A stretch of DNA of 35,251 nt. It comes from Rhizobiaceae bacterium (lineage in GTDB: Bacteria; Pseudomonadota; Alphaproteobacteria; Rhizobiales; Rhizobiaceae). The first letter of the stretch is position 1. The number at the start of each line of letters is the position of its first letter. The notes beneath the pieces are model-generated. The model worked only from the letters and a program-made list of their open reading frames with translations. It was not told where the DNA came from and searched no databases. Location: the NCBI GenBank assembly GCA_030065115.1, contig JASJDO010000007.1, positions 1-35,251 of the forward strand, given 5' to 3'. Positions 16,365-25,143 of this stretch are shown one piece after another. A program made the position numbers and the translations under genes.

Positions 16365-19226
16365 ATGTCGCGCAAAACTACATCGAATGATAACGCCCGC
16401 ATTTACGAAAATTTGGTAAAAAGGTGTTACCGGTGTCGAATGGGCAAAAACATACAAAAAATCAAAAGATCACAGCGACTTGGATACCGATTATCAATAG
16501 GTCTTGGCATCCTGATTTTTTGTGCTGTAACGATTGCGTCCGGATCGGTTTCCTGGTTTGGATTCAAGCGTGAACTTGCCCAACAGCAATTGCTCTTCAC
16601 AGGAGCCGCTGACATCTTCTCTGTTTCCCTGGCCGAGCCACTTGCAGAAGACGACACCCGATCTGTGCAACGGGTTCTGACGGCAATCAGAAAATTTGAT
16701 GCCTTCGAGTTCGCGAAAGTTGTTCTCCCATCCGGGCAAAACTACGCAGAAATGGGTGGAGGGATCACATTAGAGAGCGATGATAACAAGACTGCAGAAT
16801 CCAGCCTGCTCTTTACTGAGAGACTTTGGATAGAAAGTGAAATTACAAACGCCGGCACCAATATCGGAACACTGTCTATCCTTGCAGATGTTTCCAACAT
16901 CAAAAATGCATTTATTCGTAATATTCTGCTCAATCTTTTGCTGGCTGCCGGAGCAACGATCGGTGCAATCACGCTCGCGCTAATGCTTGTAAGGAAAATC
17001 ACGCACCCAATAGAATCACTGTCCTCCCTTATGGCGAAGCTTGGTGCAAATGCAGATTACTCCCGTAGAGCGCCAGAGGATGAAAAAGGCGAGATCGGAG
17101 TTTTGGCCACATCCTTTAACAGGATGCTGAACGATATCCAAACCCGCGATCAGGCGCTTCTGGATTATCAAAACACATTGGAACTCAAGGTCGAAGATCG
17201 AACAAAGGAACTGCTTGTCGCCAAAGAAGTTGCAGAAAACGCCAACGCAGCCAAGTCTGAATTCCTTGCAACCATGAGCCACGAGATCAGAACGCCGATG
17301 AATGGCATGCTGTTGATGTCAGAACTTCTCGCTACCGCAGAATTGACCCCAAAATACCAGCGCTACGCCGAAGTGATCATGAAATCCGGCAAGAGCCTAT
17401 TGGCGATCATCAACGATATTCTCGATTTTTCAAAGATTCAGTCCGGCAAACTCGAACTTGAGACAATTGAAGTATCCACCAGCAGCCTTGTCGAAGATGT
17501 CATGAGCCTCTTCTGGCAAAAAGCGGAGGAGAAAGGGCTCGACCTTGCCGCCTATATCAGTCCCGCGGTGCCGGAGAAAATCCTGGGCGATCCGACACGC
17601 CTCAATCAGGTACTCAGCAACCTTGTAAACAATGCACTCAAGTTTACGGACAAAGGCAGTGTCATCATCAGTGTCGACCCGACAAATGTGAACAACCAGC
17701 CTGGCATTCAGGTCTCGGTGATGGATACCGGGATCGGCATTGCACCGGAAAACATATCAAAAGTCTTCGAAAGCTTCAGCCAGGCCGATCAAAGCACAAC
17801 CAGAAAGTTTGGCGGAACGGGATTGGGTCTGCCGATCTGCAAGCGGCTCACAGAAGCAATGGGCGGCGAATTAGGCATCACAAGCGAGCTTGGTATCGGT
17901 TCCACATTTTATTTCACACTCCCAATCGCTCAATTGCGCAATGCGCCGAGCTACTTGTCATATGCGCCCAAGCGAACCTTGGTTGCCCTGCCCGTGACGC
18001 CAACTCTCGAAATAATTAACCGCGAGCTCCGGTCACTAGGCTGCCCAATACATAGTGTTTCTCCGGAACAATTGCCCAACGAAGATATTTCCGATTGGGA
18101 GGTAGTCATTGCAGAAACCTCAACACTCGCCAGGCTCGAGGCTCTGAACCCGGGGCAAACCTGCATCGGCATGAGCAAACTGGGTGACAGCCTCCTGGAA
18201 TCATTAATCGAAAGCGAACTCGTCCACGACTGCTTCTCTAAGCCCGTCTCCTCTCTTTCGATACGCAAAACTCTGGAGCGGGTTTTGCGCGGCGAAGCCA
18301 TGGGCAAATCCCTGTTGAAAGTACAAAAAACTCAGAGCGAAAACCTGCCGCAATACAGCAACAAGCGCGTGCTGGTTGCAGATGACAGCGCCGTAAATAG
18401 GGAGGTTGTCATTCAGGCACTTAACCGTTTCAACATTAATCCGGTTGTCGTGGATAACGGACCTGAAGCCATCGAGAGATTCAAAAATCAGAAGTTCGAT
18501 CTGGTGTTTATGGATTGCAGCATGCCGGAAATGGATGGCTTTACCGCCACCCGCGAACTCAGAAAGCTTGAAGACAACAAATCAGAGCAACCAATTCCAA
18601 TCATCGCGCTGACAGCCCATGTGGCTGAAAACATAGCAACCAAGTCAAATGAAGCTGGCATGGATGAAGTTGTGGTCAAACCATTTACGATCCAATCAAT
18701 CGGCGATTGCCTCGCGCGGTGGCTTGAACCTGCATCCGAATTGGCTCTAATGGGCGAGCAGCACAATGTCGAAGAAACCCAATCATCTGTAACGTCTGAC
18801 ACGGTTGATGGTTCTGAACAAGGCGTCCCAATTGACTCCAAATTGCTACAGAACCTCCAGGAAATAGCCGGTGATAGTTACCAGTCGGTGATCCGACAAC
18901 TCAATACGATCTATTTGGACAATGCTCCCGCTGCATATGAAGAACTGAAATATGTTATGGTTGAAGACAGTGATACAGAACTTCTCAACCAAGCGGCTCA
19001 TGCGCTCAAATCCATGAGCATGAACATCGGGGCAAAACGACTAGGTGATTTGTGTCAAAAAATCGAAGTTCTCGCCATGGCAACCGAATTTGATCAGATC
19101 ATTGCACTGAAAGACCGTCTGGATGACGAGTTTTCAACAGTGGTGGACCATCTGGAAACTGTTATAGCGCAGGAAGAAGCGCCGCAGACCTCTCTGCCTG
19201 TAAGCCCTCAAGTGGCAGGCGGCTGA
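16365..19226 (+). CDS. Hybrid histidine kinase (HAMP-HisKA-HATPase-pseudoREC-REC-Hpt)
   Basis: A 953-residue membrane sensor kinase. Transmembrane segments at about 41-66 and 187-209 enclose a periplasmic sensor region. HAMP follows to about 262. HisKA has the phosphorylated His306 in [12 protein letters not shown]. The ATPase domain has NLVNNALKF (about 419-427), DTGIGI and GGTGLGLPI. Residues about 533-642 look like a degenerate receiver: a KPVSS end but no acceptor Asp pocket. A true receiver follows with ADD near its start and acceptor Asp717 in [11 protein letters not shown]. The C-terminal Hpt has His879 in HALKSMS. The ligand is unknown. An alternative start is Met26 (16440). The REC-EAL gene starts 67 nt downstream and is a likely phosphorelay partner. 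Confidence 0.93.
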   Translation: MSRKTTSNDNARIYENLVKRCYRCRMGKNIQKIKRSQRLGYRLSIGLGILIFCAVTIASGSVSWFGFKRELAQQQLLFTGAADIFSVSLAEPLAEDDTRSVQRVLTAIRKFDAFEFAKVVLPSGQNYAEMGGGITLESDDNKTAESSLLFTERLWIESEITNAGTNIGTLSILADVSNIKNAFIRNILLNLLLAAGATIGAITLALMLVRKITHPIESLSSLMAKLGANADYSRRAPEDEKGEIGVLATSFNRMLNDIQTRDQALLDYQNTLELKVEDRTKELLVAKEVAENANAAKSEFLATMSHEIRTPMNGMLLMSELLATAELTPKYQRYAEVIMKSGKSLLAIINDILDFSKIQSGKLELETIEVSTSSLVEDVMSLFWQKAEEKGLDLAAYISPAVPEKILGDPTRLNQVLSNLVNNALKFTDKGSVIISVDPTNVNNQPGIQVSVMDTGIGIAPENISKVFESFSQADQSTTRKFGGTGLGLPICKRLTEAMGGELGITSELGIGSTFYFTLPIAQLRNAPSYLSYAPKRTLVALPVTPTLEIINRELRSLGCPIHSVSPEQLPNEDISDWEVVIAETSTLARLEALNPGQTCIGMSKLGDSLLESLIESELVHDCFSKPVSSLSIRKTLERVLRGEAMGKSLLKVQKTQSENLPQYSNKRVLVADDSAVNREVVIQALNRFNINPVVVDNGPEAIERFKNQKFDLVFMDCSMPEMDGFTATRELRKLEDNKSEQPIPIIALTAHVAENIATKSNEAGMDEVVVKPFTIQSIGDCLARWLEPASELALMGEQHNVEETQSSVTSDTVDGSEQGVPIDSKLLQNLQEIAGDSYQSVIRQLNTIYLDNAPAAYEELKYVMVEDSDTELLNQAAHALKSMSMNIGAKRLGDLCQKIEVLAMATEFDQIIALKDRLDDEFSTVVDHLETVIAQEEAPQTSLPVSPQVAGG

Positions 19227-19293
19227 TTTCATTATGAGATTTATGAGTTTGTTAACGTGGACATAGGATTATCTGGGATCAGGAACCAAAACG

Positions 19294-20499
19294 ATGACTA
19301 GATATCAAAGCGTCCTTATCGTCGATGACGACCCAACTCAGATCACTCTGCTGACCTCCTATTTCATTGCGATGGGAGCGCGTAAAGTGGACGGCGCAAC
19401 CAATGCTGCTGAAGCAGTTTCCAAACTGTTGGAGCATGGCCCGGATATAGACCTCATCGTAACTGACCTCCAAATGCCAAAAATGGACGGCTTGGAGTTT
19501 ATGCGGAATATCAAGGATACAGAGTTTGCAGGAAAGTTTGCGATCGTCTCAGGTGTAAAAGCCGACCTGATCGGGCACGCTGCGAGGCTCGCCAAGATGC
19601 ACTCACTTGATTTCATTGGGCAAATAAAAAAACCAATTACTAAAGATTCACTAGACGCTGTATTTCTCAAAGAACATGGCGACAAAGACAAACCGACTTC
19701 CGAACGTGGTAGTGTGATTACGCAAGATGCCTTTTCACTAGCAATGCGTACAGGAGAAATTATTGCCCATTATCAACCCAAAGTGTCAGTCAAAACAGGC
19801 AAGATAGAAGGCGCAGAAGCTCTCGCTCGCTGGATCAGAAGCGATGGAACAATGGTTCCCCCAGAAGATTTTGTACGATTTGCCAGCAACGCTGGCCGAA
19901 TGAATGAGCTGACCTTTCACCTGTTCGATACCGTACTGAAAGACTTACCCCGTTTTGTTGATCACTGTCCCGAACTGAAAGTCGCCATCAACCTGGATGC
20001 CGAGAATATTCGAAACAGGGCCCTGCCGGATCAATTCTTCGATCGGATGAACATGCGCGGCATCAAGCCCAAAAACCTTAGTTTTGAGGTAACAGAGAGC
20101 AACATTCTCGACCTGGATGTGACAACATTGGAAGTTCTTTCGCGTCTGCGCGTTTTCGATTTTGACGTGGCAGTGGATGATTTTGGCACCGGTTCATCCA
20201 ATATTCAGACCCTGCGCGATTTTCCATATTCAGAGCTCAAGATCGACAAAACGTTCATATCTGATGCAATCACAAACGCATTCTCGAAAGAAACCGTGAA
20301 AGCGGCTGTTGGCCTGGCGCGTCAGCTGGACATGAATATTGTCGCGGAAGGTGTCGAGGACATTGCTACCTGGGAAATGATCCAGGAACTGGGTGTTGAT
20401 CAGGCACAAGGATTTCTTGTTTCCAAGGCGATGCCTCGTGATGATTTCCTCCGCTTCATTACAGAAAACCCTGAGGGAATTCATCTTAGAGCTGCGTGA
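19294..20499 (+). CDS. Receiver-EAL response regulator (c-di-GMP phosphodiesterase)
   Basis: The product has 401 residues. The N-terminal receiver (about 5-125) has acidic residues DDD at 11-13, acceptor Asp58 in VTDLQMPKMDG, and a Lys in IKKPITKD. The C-terminal EAL domain (about 145-395) keeps the residues expected of an active c-di-GMP phosphodiesterase: EAL at 175-177 in GAEALARW, an Asn in INLDAEN, a Glu in FEVTES, Asp295-Asp296 in VDDFGTG, a Lys in LKIDKTFI, a Glu in VAEGVED and Gln-Gly in AQGFL. It should hydrolyse c-di-GMP under control of phosphorylation. It follows the hybrid kinase on the same strand, and both probably act in one pathway controlling attachment or motility. Confidence 0.93.
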   Translation: MTRYQSVLIVDDDPTQITLLTSYFIAMGARKVDGATNAAEAVSKLLEHGPDIDLIVTDLQMPKMDGLEFMRNIKDTEFAGKFAIVSGVKADLIGHAARLAKMHSLDFIGQIKKPITKDSLDAVFLKEHGDKDKPTSERGSVITQDAFSLAMRTGEIIAHYQPKVSVKTGKIEGAEALARWIRSDGTMVPPEDFVRFASNAGRMNELTFHLFDTVLKDLPRFVDHCPELKVAINLDAENIRNRALPDQFFDRMNMRGIKPKNLSFEVTESNILDLDVTTLEVLSRLRVFDFDVAVDDFGTGSSNIQTLRDFPYSELKIDKTFISDAITNAFSKETVKAAVGLARQLDMNIVAEGVEDIATWEMIQELGVDQAQGFLVSKAMPRDDFLRFITENPEGIHLRAA

Positions 20500-20578
20500 C
20501 TGAGCGACATCGGAATTTGCCCGGAACAGGCACCAAAACCTTTTCAAATTCTTCAAGCGTGTAGTATCACTCTCATGT

Positions 20579-20655
20579 GGTCCCGTAGCTCATCAGGATA
20601 GAGCGCAAGATTCCTAATCTTGAGGTAATAGGTTCGAGTCCTATCGGGATCACCA
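20579..20655 (+). tRNA. tRNA-Arg (anticodon CCU)
   Basis: The cloverleaf is complete. The acceptor arm is GGTCCCG with CGGGATC (one G-U pair) and the D-arm is GCTC/GAGC. The anticodon stem CAAGA/TCTTG encloses loop TTCCTAA, giving anticodon CCU, which reads AGG. The T-arm is ATAGG/CCTAT with loop TTCGAGT. Discriminator A and an encoded CCA end the gene. It stands between the signalling genes and the convergent homogentisate operon. tRNA genes of this kind are common integration sites, but no integrase or repeated 3' end is visible. Confidence 0.97.
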
Positions 20656-20685
20656 TATCAGATTTTTCCAAAGCAGATTGCAATT

Positions 20686-21312
20686 TTAGTGAGCGAAAAC
20701 TTCAGGAGACGCTTTGGCAAAAGCATCAAGTGACGCACAAACACGCTCCACCTCAAGAATCCGGGACAAGTCATCAATTTCAACACCCCAGCGACGGGCA
20801 TTATACAGCTGCGGTATAAGGCAAATATCGGCCAAAGAAGGTGTATTGCCCACACAAAAAGGAGCTTGTTTAAACCCTGCCAATTGGGCCTCAAAGGCTT
20901 CCAATCCCGGGCGGGTAAATCGACGCATCCATTCGGAGCGTTGAGGCTCCTTTCCTTTGGTAGCGTAAGTTACCACAGACAGATTGCATACTGGATGTAC
21001 ATCCACCGCAAGTGTGTAAGCTAATGACCTTACACGTAATTTCTCAGCAGGATCATCCGGGAGAACACTAAGCTTCCCTGTGTCATTCAAGTATTCGATG
21101 ATCGCCAGGGACTGGGTAAAGCGCTTGCCATCAATCTCCAACACAGGCACAAGGCCTTGCGGACTGCGGTTGATATGCTCTTCAGTTTTTTGCGTGCTTT
21201 GAAGCAAATCAACCATCTCACTGCGAAACGAAATACCAGCCAGATTAAGCGCAATACGCACCCGATAGCTTGCGGAAGATTTTGGATAATCCCACAAAAC
21301 CGCTTCGGTCAT
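20686..21312 (-). CDS. maiA: Maleylacetoacetate isomerase (zeta-class GST)
   Basis: A 208-residue zeta-class glutathione transferase fold enzyme. It isomerises 4-maleylacetoacetate to 4-fumarylacetoacetate with glutathione, the second step after HmgA in homogentisate breakdown. The signature SSASYRVRIAL (12-22) is diagnostic, Gln67-Ser68 in FTQSLAIIEYL is the glutathione-binding pair, and SLADICLIPQLYNARRWG is typical of the C-terminal domain. Its ATG overlaps the stop of the DUF2783 gene (4 nt), so translation is coupled. It is the last gene of the operon and ends 31 nt from the convergent tRNA. I see no convincing terminator hairpin after it. Confidence 0.94.
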   Translation of the reverse strand: MTEAVLWDYPKSSASYRVRIALNLAGISFRSEMVDLLQSTQKTEEHINRSPQGLVPVLEIDGKRFTQSLAIIEYLNDTGKLSVLPDDPAEKLRVRSLAYTLAVDVHPVCNLSVVTYATKGKEPQRSEWMRRFTRPGLEAFEAQLAGFKQAPFCVGNTPSLADICLIPQLYNARRWGVEIDDLSRILEVERVCASLDAFAKASPEVFAH

Positions 21313-21491
21313 TTCGCAGCTTTCAACGCTTCCTGCAAAACCGTTCGATCACCAATCTGATTGGCAAGTACCAAGATTAGCCGAGCGTTGAATGCATCAC
21401 TTTCCTCCTTAGAGAGGCCCTCATGGGCGGCCAGCAATTCATCGTAAAATCCGTCAGGGTCCGGAATATTGGGTTCCACATTTATGGACAT
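21309..21491 (-). CDS. DUF2783 small protein, possible MhaB-like coupling protein
   Basis: A 60-residue acidic protein of the DUF2783 family: MSINVEPNIPDPDGFYDELL, then AAHEGLSKEES and a C-terminal ARLILVLANQIGDR segment. It has no signal or membrane segment and is probably helical. It sits directly after a flavin hydroxylase gene (25 nt gap) and overlaps maiA by 4 nt. The Pseudomonas putida U 3-hydroxyphenylacetate 6-hydroxylase needs a small coupling protein, MhaB, of about 6.3 kDa beside the flavoprotein MhaA. Size and position fit this protein. I cannot compare the sequences here, so the functional link is inference. Confidence 0.82.
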   Translation of the reverse strand: MSINVEPNIPDPDGFYDELLAAHEGLSKEESDAFNARLILVLANQIGDRTVLQEALKAAK

Positions 21492-21516
21492 CAGCGCACC
21501 TTTCCATTGGTCTTTC

Positions 21517-23139
21517 TTAATCGCTGCTGATTGCAGTGCGTAACGCGGAGCGAATTGCTTCCATATCGAACTCGGGCCATCTGGCTACCACGTGCTGATC
21601 CGGACGGATAAGATACACAGCACTATTATTACTACCGAGATAGCGTTGTTTCATTTCACTAGAGGGCTCAGTTACAGACAGCGTTTTGACATCAATGCCA
21701 TTAATCAGCAGATTATCTGCTACCGGTTCGTTGACGGCGAGTAGGCAAAAGCCGTTGTTAAGGTGATCGAGCAAAAATCCTTCGCCCAAAGGCGCATCCG
21801 GGCATGGCCGTCCGGGTTTGGTCACATCCGGCCCATCGAGTTTATCTTCTCCAAACAGCGGGAACTCGTGGTAAGTGCAAGGCACAGAAAGTCTTCCCGA
21901 ATTGACCAGAGGACGGGCAAAGGCATGGTCGCGGGCAAGGTGAAGCACCGCATCCCGGAACATTCTGGACATTTCGCTTTTGGGCGTCATGAAGTCAGTT
22001 GCTCTAGAAGAGTTCAAAATGTTTTCGTCGGCCCCATGGCCGCGCTCATGACTGTAACTGTCAAGCAAGCTTTCTGGTGCGAGTCCTTTCAGCACCAAGT
22101 AGAGTTTCCAGGCCAGGTTTTCTGCATCCTGCATACCTGAATTGGCACCTCTGGCTCCGAAGGGCGAGACCTGATGCGCGCTATCTCCCGCAAAGAAAAC
22201 ATTCCCTTTACGAAACTCTCTCATCCTGCGGCATTGAAACGTATAAATAGAAGTCCAGACCAGTTCATATTCCGGCACAGTGCCGGTCTGGCTGGAAAGC
22301 ATCGCATCAACACGGGCTCGGATGCGTTCAGGATCCATTTCCAGTTCTCGGTCGATATCCCACCCAAGTTGAAAATCGATGCGCCAAGTATCATCTGGCT
22401 GCTTATGCAACAGAGCTGATTGTCCCGAATTTTTGAAGGGTGGTTCGAACCAGAACCAGCGCTCCGTGGGAAAATCAGCTTGCATGCGCACATCGGCAAT
22501 AAGGAAATTGTCTTCAAACACCCGACCTTCAAAACCAAGCCCTAGCATTTCCCGAACTGGGGAACGTGCACCGTCACACGCAATTACCCAATCGGCTTCC
22601 AGCTCATAGGGACCATCAGGCGTATCAACTTCCAACAGCGCATGTTCGTCATGTTGAATCAGGTTGGTAACCTTATTGCGGCCGCGAATTTCAATCGGCT
22701 TACCCGCCAATTGAGCGCGATTGATTTCTTCGACGAGAAACCGCTCAAAATAGGGTTGCTGCAGATTGATAAAGGCCGGATGGCGATGGCCTTCTTCAGG
22801 TAGAAGATTGAACTCAAAGAGACGATTTTCATCATGAAAAACTTTGCCTAGATTCCATACGACCCCTTTTTCCACCATGGGCTTCGCTGCACCAAGGCGG
22901 TGACAAATGTCCAATGTGCGCTTTGCAAAGCAAATCGCCTTCGAACCAAGACCTGCGCCATCGTGATCATCAAGCACCAGAACCGGTGTACCTTTCTTGC
23001 CAAGGTCCAGTGCAAGGCCCAGCCCCACCGGACCACCGCCAATCACCACAACCTTGTGGCGTTTGGGTGGCGCCGTCTGATCGGCCACCTTTTGATAAGG
23101 ATAGAGCTGGAATGCAGTTTCGTAACGTTGTGCGACCAT
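21517..23139 (-). CDS. FAD-dependent aromatic hydroxylase, MhpA/MhaA-like
   Basis: A 540-residue class A flavoprotein monooxygenase. It has the dinucleotide fold VVVIGGGPVGLGLALDLGKK near 30-50, the DG motif WVIACDGARSPVRE in the middle, and the GD motif FAGDSAHQVSPFGARGANSG followed by MQDAENLAWKL. This is the 3-(3-hydroxyphenyl)propionate hydroxylase family. In this operon the likely product is homogentisate, for example from 3-hydroxyphenylacetate (MhaA of P. putida, about 63 kDa) or a related phenol; the substrate is inferred. The ATG at 23139 is chosen because CTGGAGGAGATT precedes it. A frame extension to 23181 runs into the upstream gene and is rejected. DUF2783 follows by 25 nt. Confidence 0.9.
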   Translation of the reverse strand: MVAQRYETAFQLYPYQKVADQTAPPKRHKVVVIGGGPVGLGLALDLGKKGTPVLVLDDHDGAGLGSKAICFAKRTLDICHRLGAAKPMVEKGVVWNLGKVFHDENRLFEFNLLPEEGHRHPAFINLQQPYFERFLVEEINRAQLAGKPIEIRGRNKVTNLIQHDEHALLEVDTPDGPYELEADWVIACDGARSPVREMLGLGFEGRVFEDNFLIADVRMQADFPTERWFWFEPPFKNSGQSALLHKQPDDTWRIDFQLGWDIDRELEMDPERIRARVDAMLSSQTGTVPEYELVWTSIYTFQCRRMREFRKGNVFFAGDSAHQVSPFGARGANSGMQDAENLAWKLYLVLKGLAPESLLDSYSHERGHGADENILNSSRATDFMTPKSEMSRMFRDAVLHLARDHAFARPLVNSGRLSVPCTYHEFPLFGEDKLDGPDVTKPGRPCPDAPLGEGFLLDHLNNGFCLLAVNEPVADNLLINGIDVKTLSVTEPSSEMKQRYLGSNNSAVYLIRPDQHVVARWPEFDMEAIRSALRTAISSD

Positions 23140-23159
23140 AATCTCCTCCAGATCGCTGC

Positions 23160-24110
23160 TTAACCTTGCAACTGTGCCCACATGTCAAGATCGCGCTCAG
23201 CAGTCCATATCCGAGGCGTATCAATGCCACGTGCTTCGTCGTAAGCGCGCGATACGTTAAAGGGCAGACAGTGTTCATAAATCGCATATTCTGAAAATTT
23301 CGGATCACAACTAGCTCTGACAGCGTCCCAGGCTTCCTTCAGTGTTCCCCCTCGGGCAGCAACCTTGGCTGCCGGATCATAGGTGGAATAGACAAAATCC
23401 CGTGTGCTTTCGATGGCTCGGGCCACTGCCTCTTTGCCAATCAGCGCACCACCACGACCAGGCGCAATAGCATCAACGTCAAAAGCCATGATGTTGTCCA
23501 GCGTGTCGCCCCAATCGGCAAAATGACCATCGCCGCAATAGCATGCCGAGTGATCTTCCACGATATCACCGGTAAACATGACGTTTTCATCAGGCACATG
23601 AATAACAATGTCACCCGCCGTATGTGCCCGCCCAAGATGCATCAAGTCTACGCGTCGATTGCCAAGATAGACCGTCATAGAGTCGCTGAATGTTGTGGTG
23701 GGAAACGTAAGTCCGGGAATACTCTCATGGCCCTCAAACAGTCGAGGAAACCGTTGAAACTCGGAATCCCAGTCTTCCTGACCCCGCTCGACCACCATAG
23801 CGCGAGCCGCATCGCCCATAATTACCTGATCAGCTGAATATGCTGAGGCTCCCAGCACACGCACAGCGTGGTAATGGGTCAGCACCACATGACTTATTGG
23901 CTTGTCAGTGACAGATCGAACCTTTTCAATAACCTTTTCAGCCAGGCGAGGTGTCGCCTGAGCTTCAACGATCATCACGCTGTCATCACCAATTATTACG
24001 CCGGAGTTTGGATCGCCTTCAGCGGTGAAGGCCCAAAGGTCTTTGCCTACTTCGTCAAACGTGATCTTCTTCTCTGTCATGTCCCCCTGGGACGCAAAAG
24101 CTTTAGCCAT
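23160..24110 (-). CDS. MBL-fold protein with altered metal site
   Basis: A 316-residue metallo-beta-lactamase-fold protein in the homogentisate operon. The usual HxHxDH motif is replaced by His79-Tyr-His81-Ala-Val83-Arg84. Later ligands are His163 (GRAHTAGD) and Asp182 (FTGDIVEDH), while the usual last His is Arg219 in APGRGG. So the site-1 histidines remain and the site-2 Asp and two His are absent. A long C-terminal extension (about 240-316) follows the core. The function is unknown; a hydrolase for a thioester or ring-cleavage by-product is only a guess. The ATG overlaps the end of the preceding gene by 8 nt with GTGGAG upstream. A longer start at 24158 lies inside that gene and is rejected. 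Confidence 0.88.
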   Translation of the reverse strand: MAKAFASQGDMTEKKITFDEVGKDLWAFTAEGDPNSGVIIGDDSVMIVEAQATPRLAEKVIEKVRSVTDKPISHVVLTHYHAVRVLGASAYSADQVIMGDAARAMVVERGQEDWDSEFQRFPRLFEGHESIPGLTFPTTTFSDSMTVYLGNRRVDLMHLGRAHTAGDIVIHVPDENVMFTGDIVEDHSACYCGDGHFADWGDTLDNIMAFDVDAIAPGRGGALIGKEAVARAIESTRDFVYSTYDPAAKVAARGGTLKEAWDAVRASCDPKFSEYAIYEHCLPFNVSRAYDEARGIDTPRIWTAERDLDMWAQLQG

Positions 24111-25122
24111 TTTTTTTCTCCACAACTTGTTCAATCGCACCGAAGATGGATTTGCCATCGTGATCCTTCATTTCGATGCGTACAGTATCTCCAAATCTCA
24201 TGAAACCCGTAGTTGGCTTTCCATCCTTGATGGTCTCAATCATCCGGATTTCCGCAATACAGGAATAGCCCACACCACCTTTTGAAACCGGCTTGCCGGG
24301 ACCATTTTCCAGTTTGTTGGAGACCGTGCCTGATCCAATAATGGCGCCAGCTCCAAGGGGCCTGGTCTTAGCCGCATGTGAAACCAACTGGCCAAAATCA
24401 AATGTCATGTCGATGCCTGCCTCTGCCCGACCAAATGCTTCGCCATTGTAATCCACGCAAAGCGGCAAGAGCACCTTGCCGCCATCCCAAGCGTCTCCCA
24501 GTTCATCCGGCGTAATTGCAACAGGAGAGAAGGCAGAAGAGGGTTTGGATTGGAAAAATCCGAAGCCCTTGCCCAACTCTGCCGGGATCAATCCCCGTAA
24601 AGAGACATCGTTGACCAGCATAATCAAACGAATAGCTTGCGCTGCTTCTTCGGGCGATGCGCCCAGAGGCACATCATCAACAATAACGGCCACTTCGCCT
24701 TCCATGTCGATTCCCCAGTCTTCCGCACCATCAGGGAAAGAAATCGGATCGCGAGGACCCAACAAGGTATCTGAACCGCCCTGATACATGAGAGGGTCTG
24801 TCCAGAAACTCTCTGGCATTTCTGCGCCACGCGCCTGACGCACAAGTTCGACATGGTTCACATAGGCAGATCCGTCTGCCCATTGATAGGCGCGTGGAAG
24901 CGGGCTCATGGCGTCCTTCTCATGAAAGCGCTGAGTTGGCTGACTAGCCGTCTCAAGCCCTTGTGCTACCCGGGCCAATCTGGGGGCAATTGCTTCCCAG
25001 TCATCAAGAGCTGACTGCAATGTAGGAGCGATGTGACCGACTGCTGTGCATTGTGTCAGGTCCTTGGAGACCACGACCAGCACCCCGTCTCGGGTGCCAT
25101 TTTTAAGGGTTGCGAGTTTCAA
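24103..25122 (-). CDS. Fumarylacetoacetate hydrolase family protein
   Basis: A 339-residue FAH-superfamily enzyme, most likely the one cleaving fumarylacetoacetate to fumarate and acetoacetate, since it lies between hmgA and maiA. It is shorter than eukaryotic-type FahA (about 420 residues) and belongs to the shorter bacterial type. Metal ligands of the family are visible: Glu141 and Glu143 in DMEGEVAVIVDD, and Asp172 in MLVNDVSLR. GSGTVSNKLENG and FMRFGDTVRIEM match the core. The start is a TTG at 25122. It gives MKLATLKNGTRDG, which fits the family N-terminus, but the ribosome site is weak, so translation may be coupled to hmgA 21 nt upstream. Confidence 0.92.
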   Translation of the reverse strand: MKLATLKNGTRDGVLVVVSKDLTQCTAVGHIAPTLQSALDDWEAIAPRLARVAQGLETASQPTQRFHEKDAMSPLPRAYQWADGSAYVNHVELVRQARGAEMPESFWTDPLMYQGGSDTLLGPRDPISFPDGAEDWGIDMEGEVAVIVDDVPLGASPEEAAQAIRLIMLVNDVSLRGLIPAELGKGFGFFQSKPSSAFSPVAITPDELGDAWDGGKVLLPLCVDYNGEAFGRAEAGIDMTFDFGQLVSHAAKTRPLGAGAIIGSGTVSNKLENGPGKPVSKGGVGYSCIAEIRMIETIKDGKPTTGFMRFGDTVRIEMKDHDGKSIFGAIEQVVEKKNG

Positions 25123-25143
25123 GTGTCTGATCTTTCTGTTTAG

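Noticed and set aside
20579-20655. tRNA-Arg as an active integration site
   Set aside because: No integrase and no second copy of the tRNA 3' end are visible in the window.
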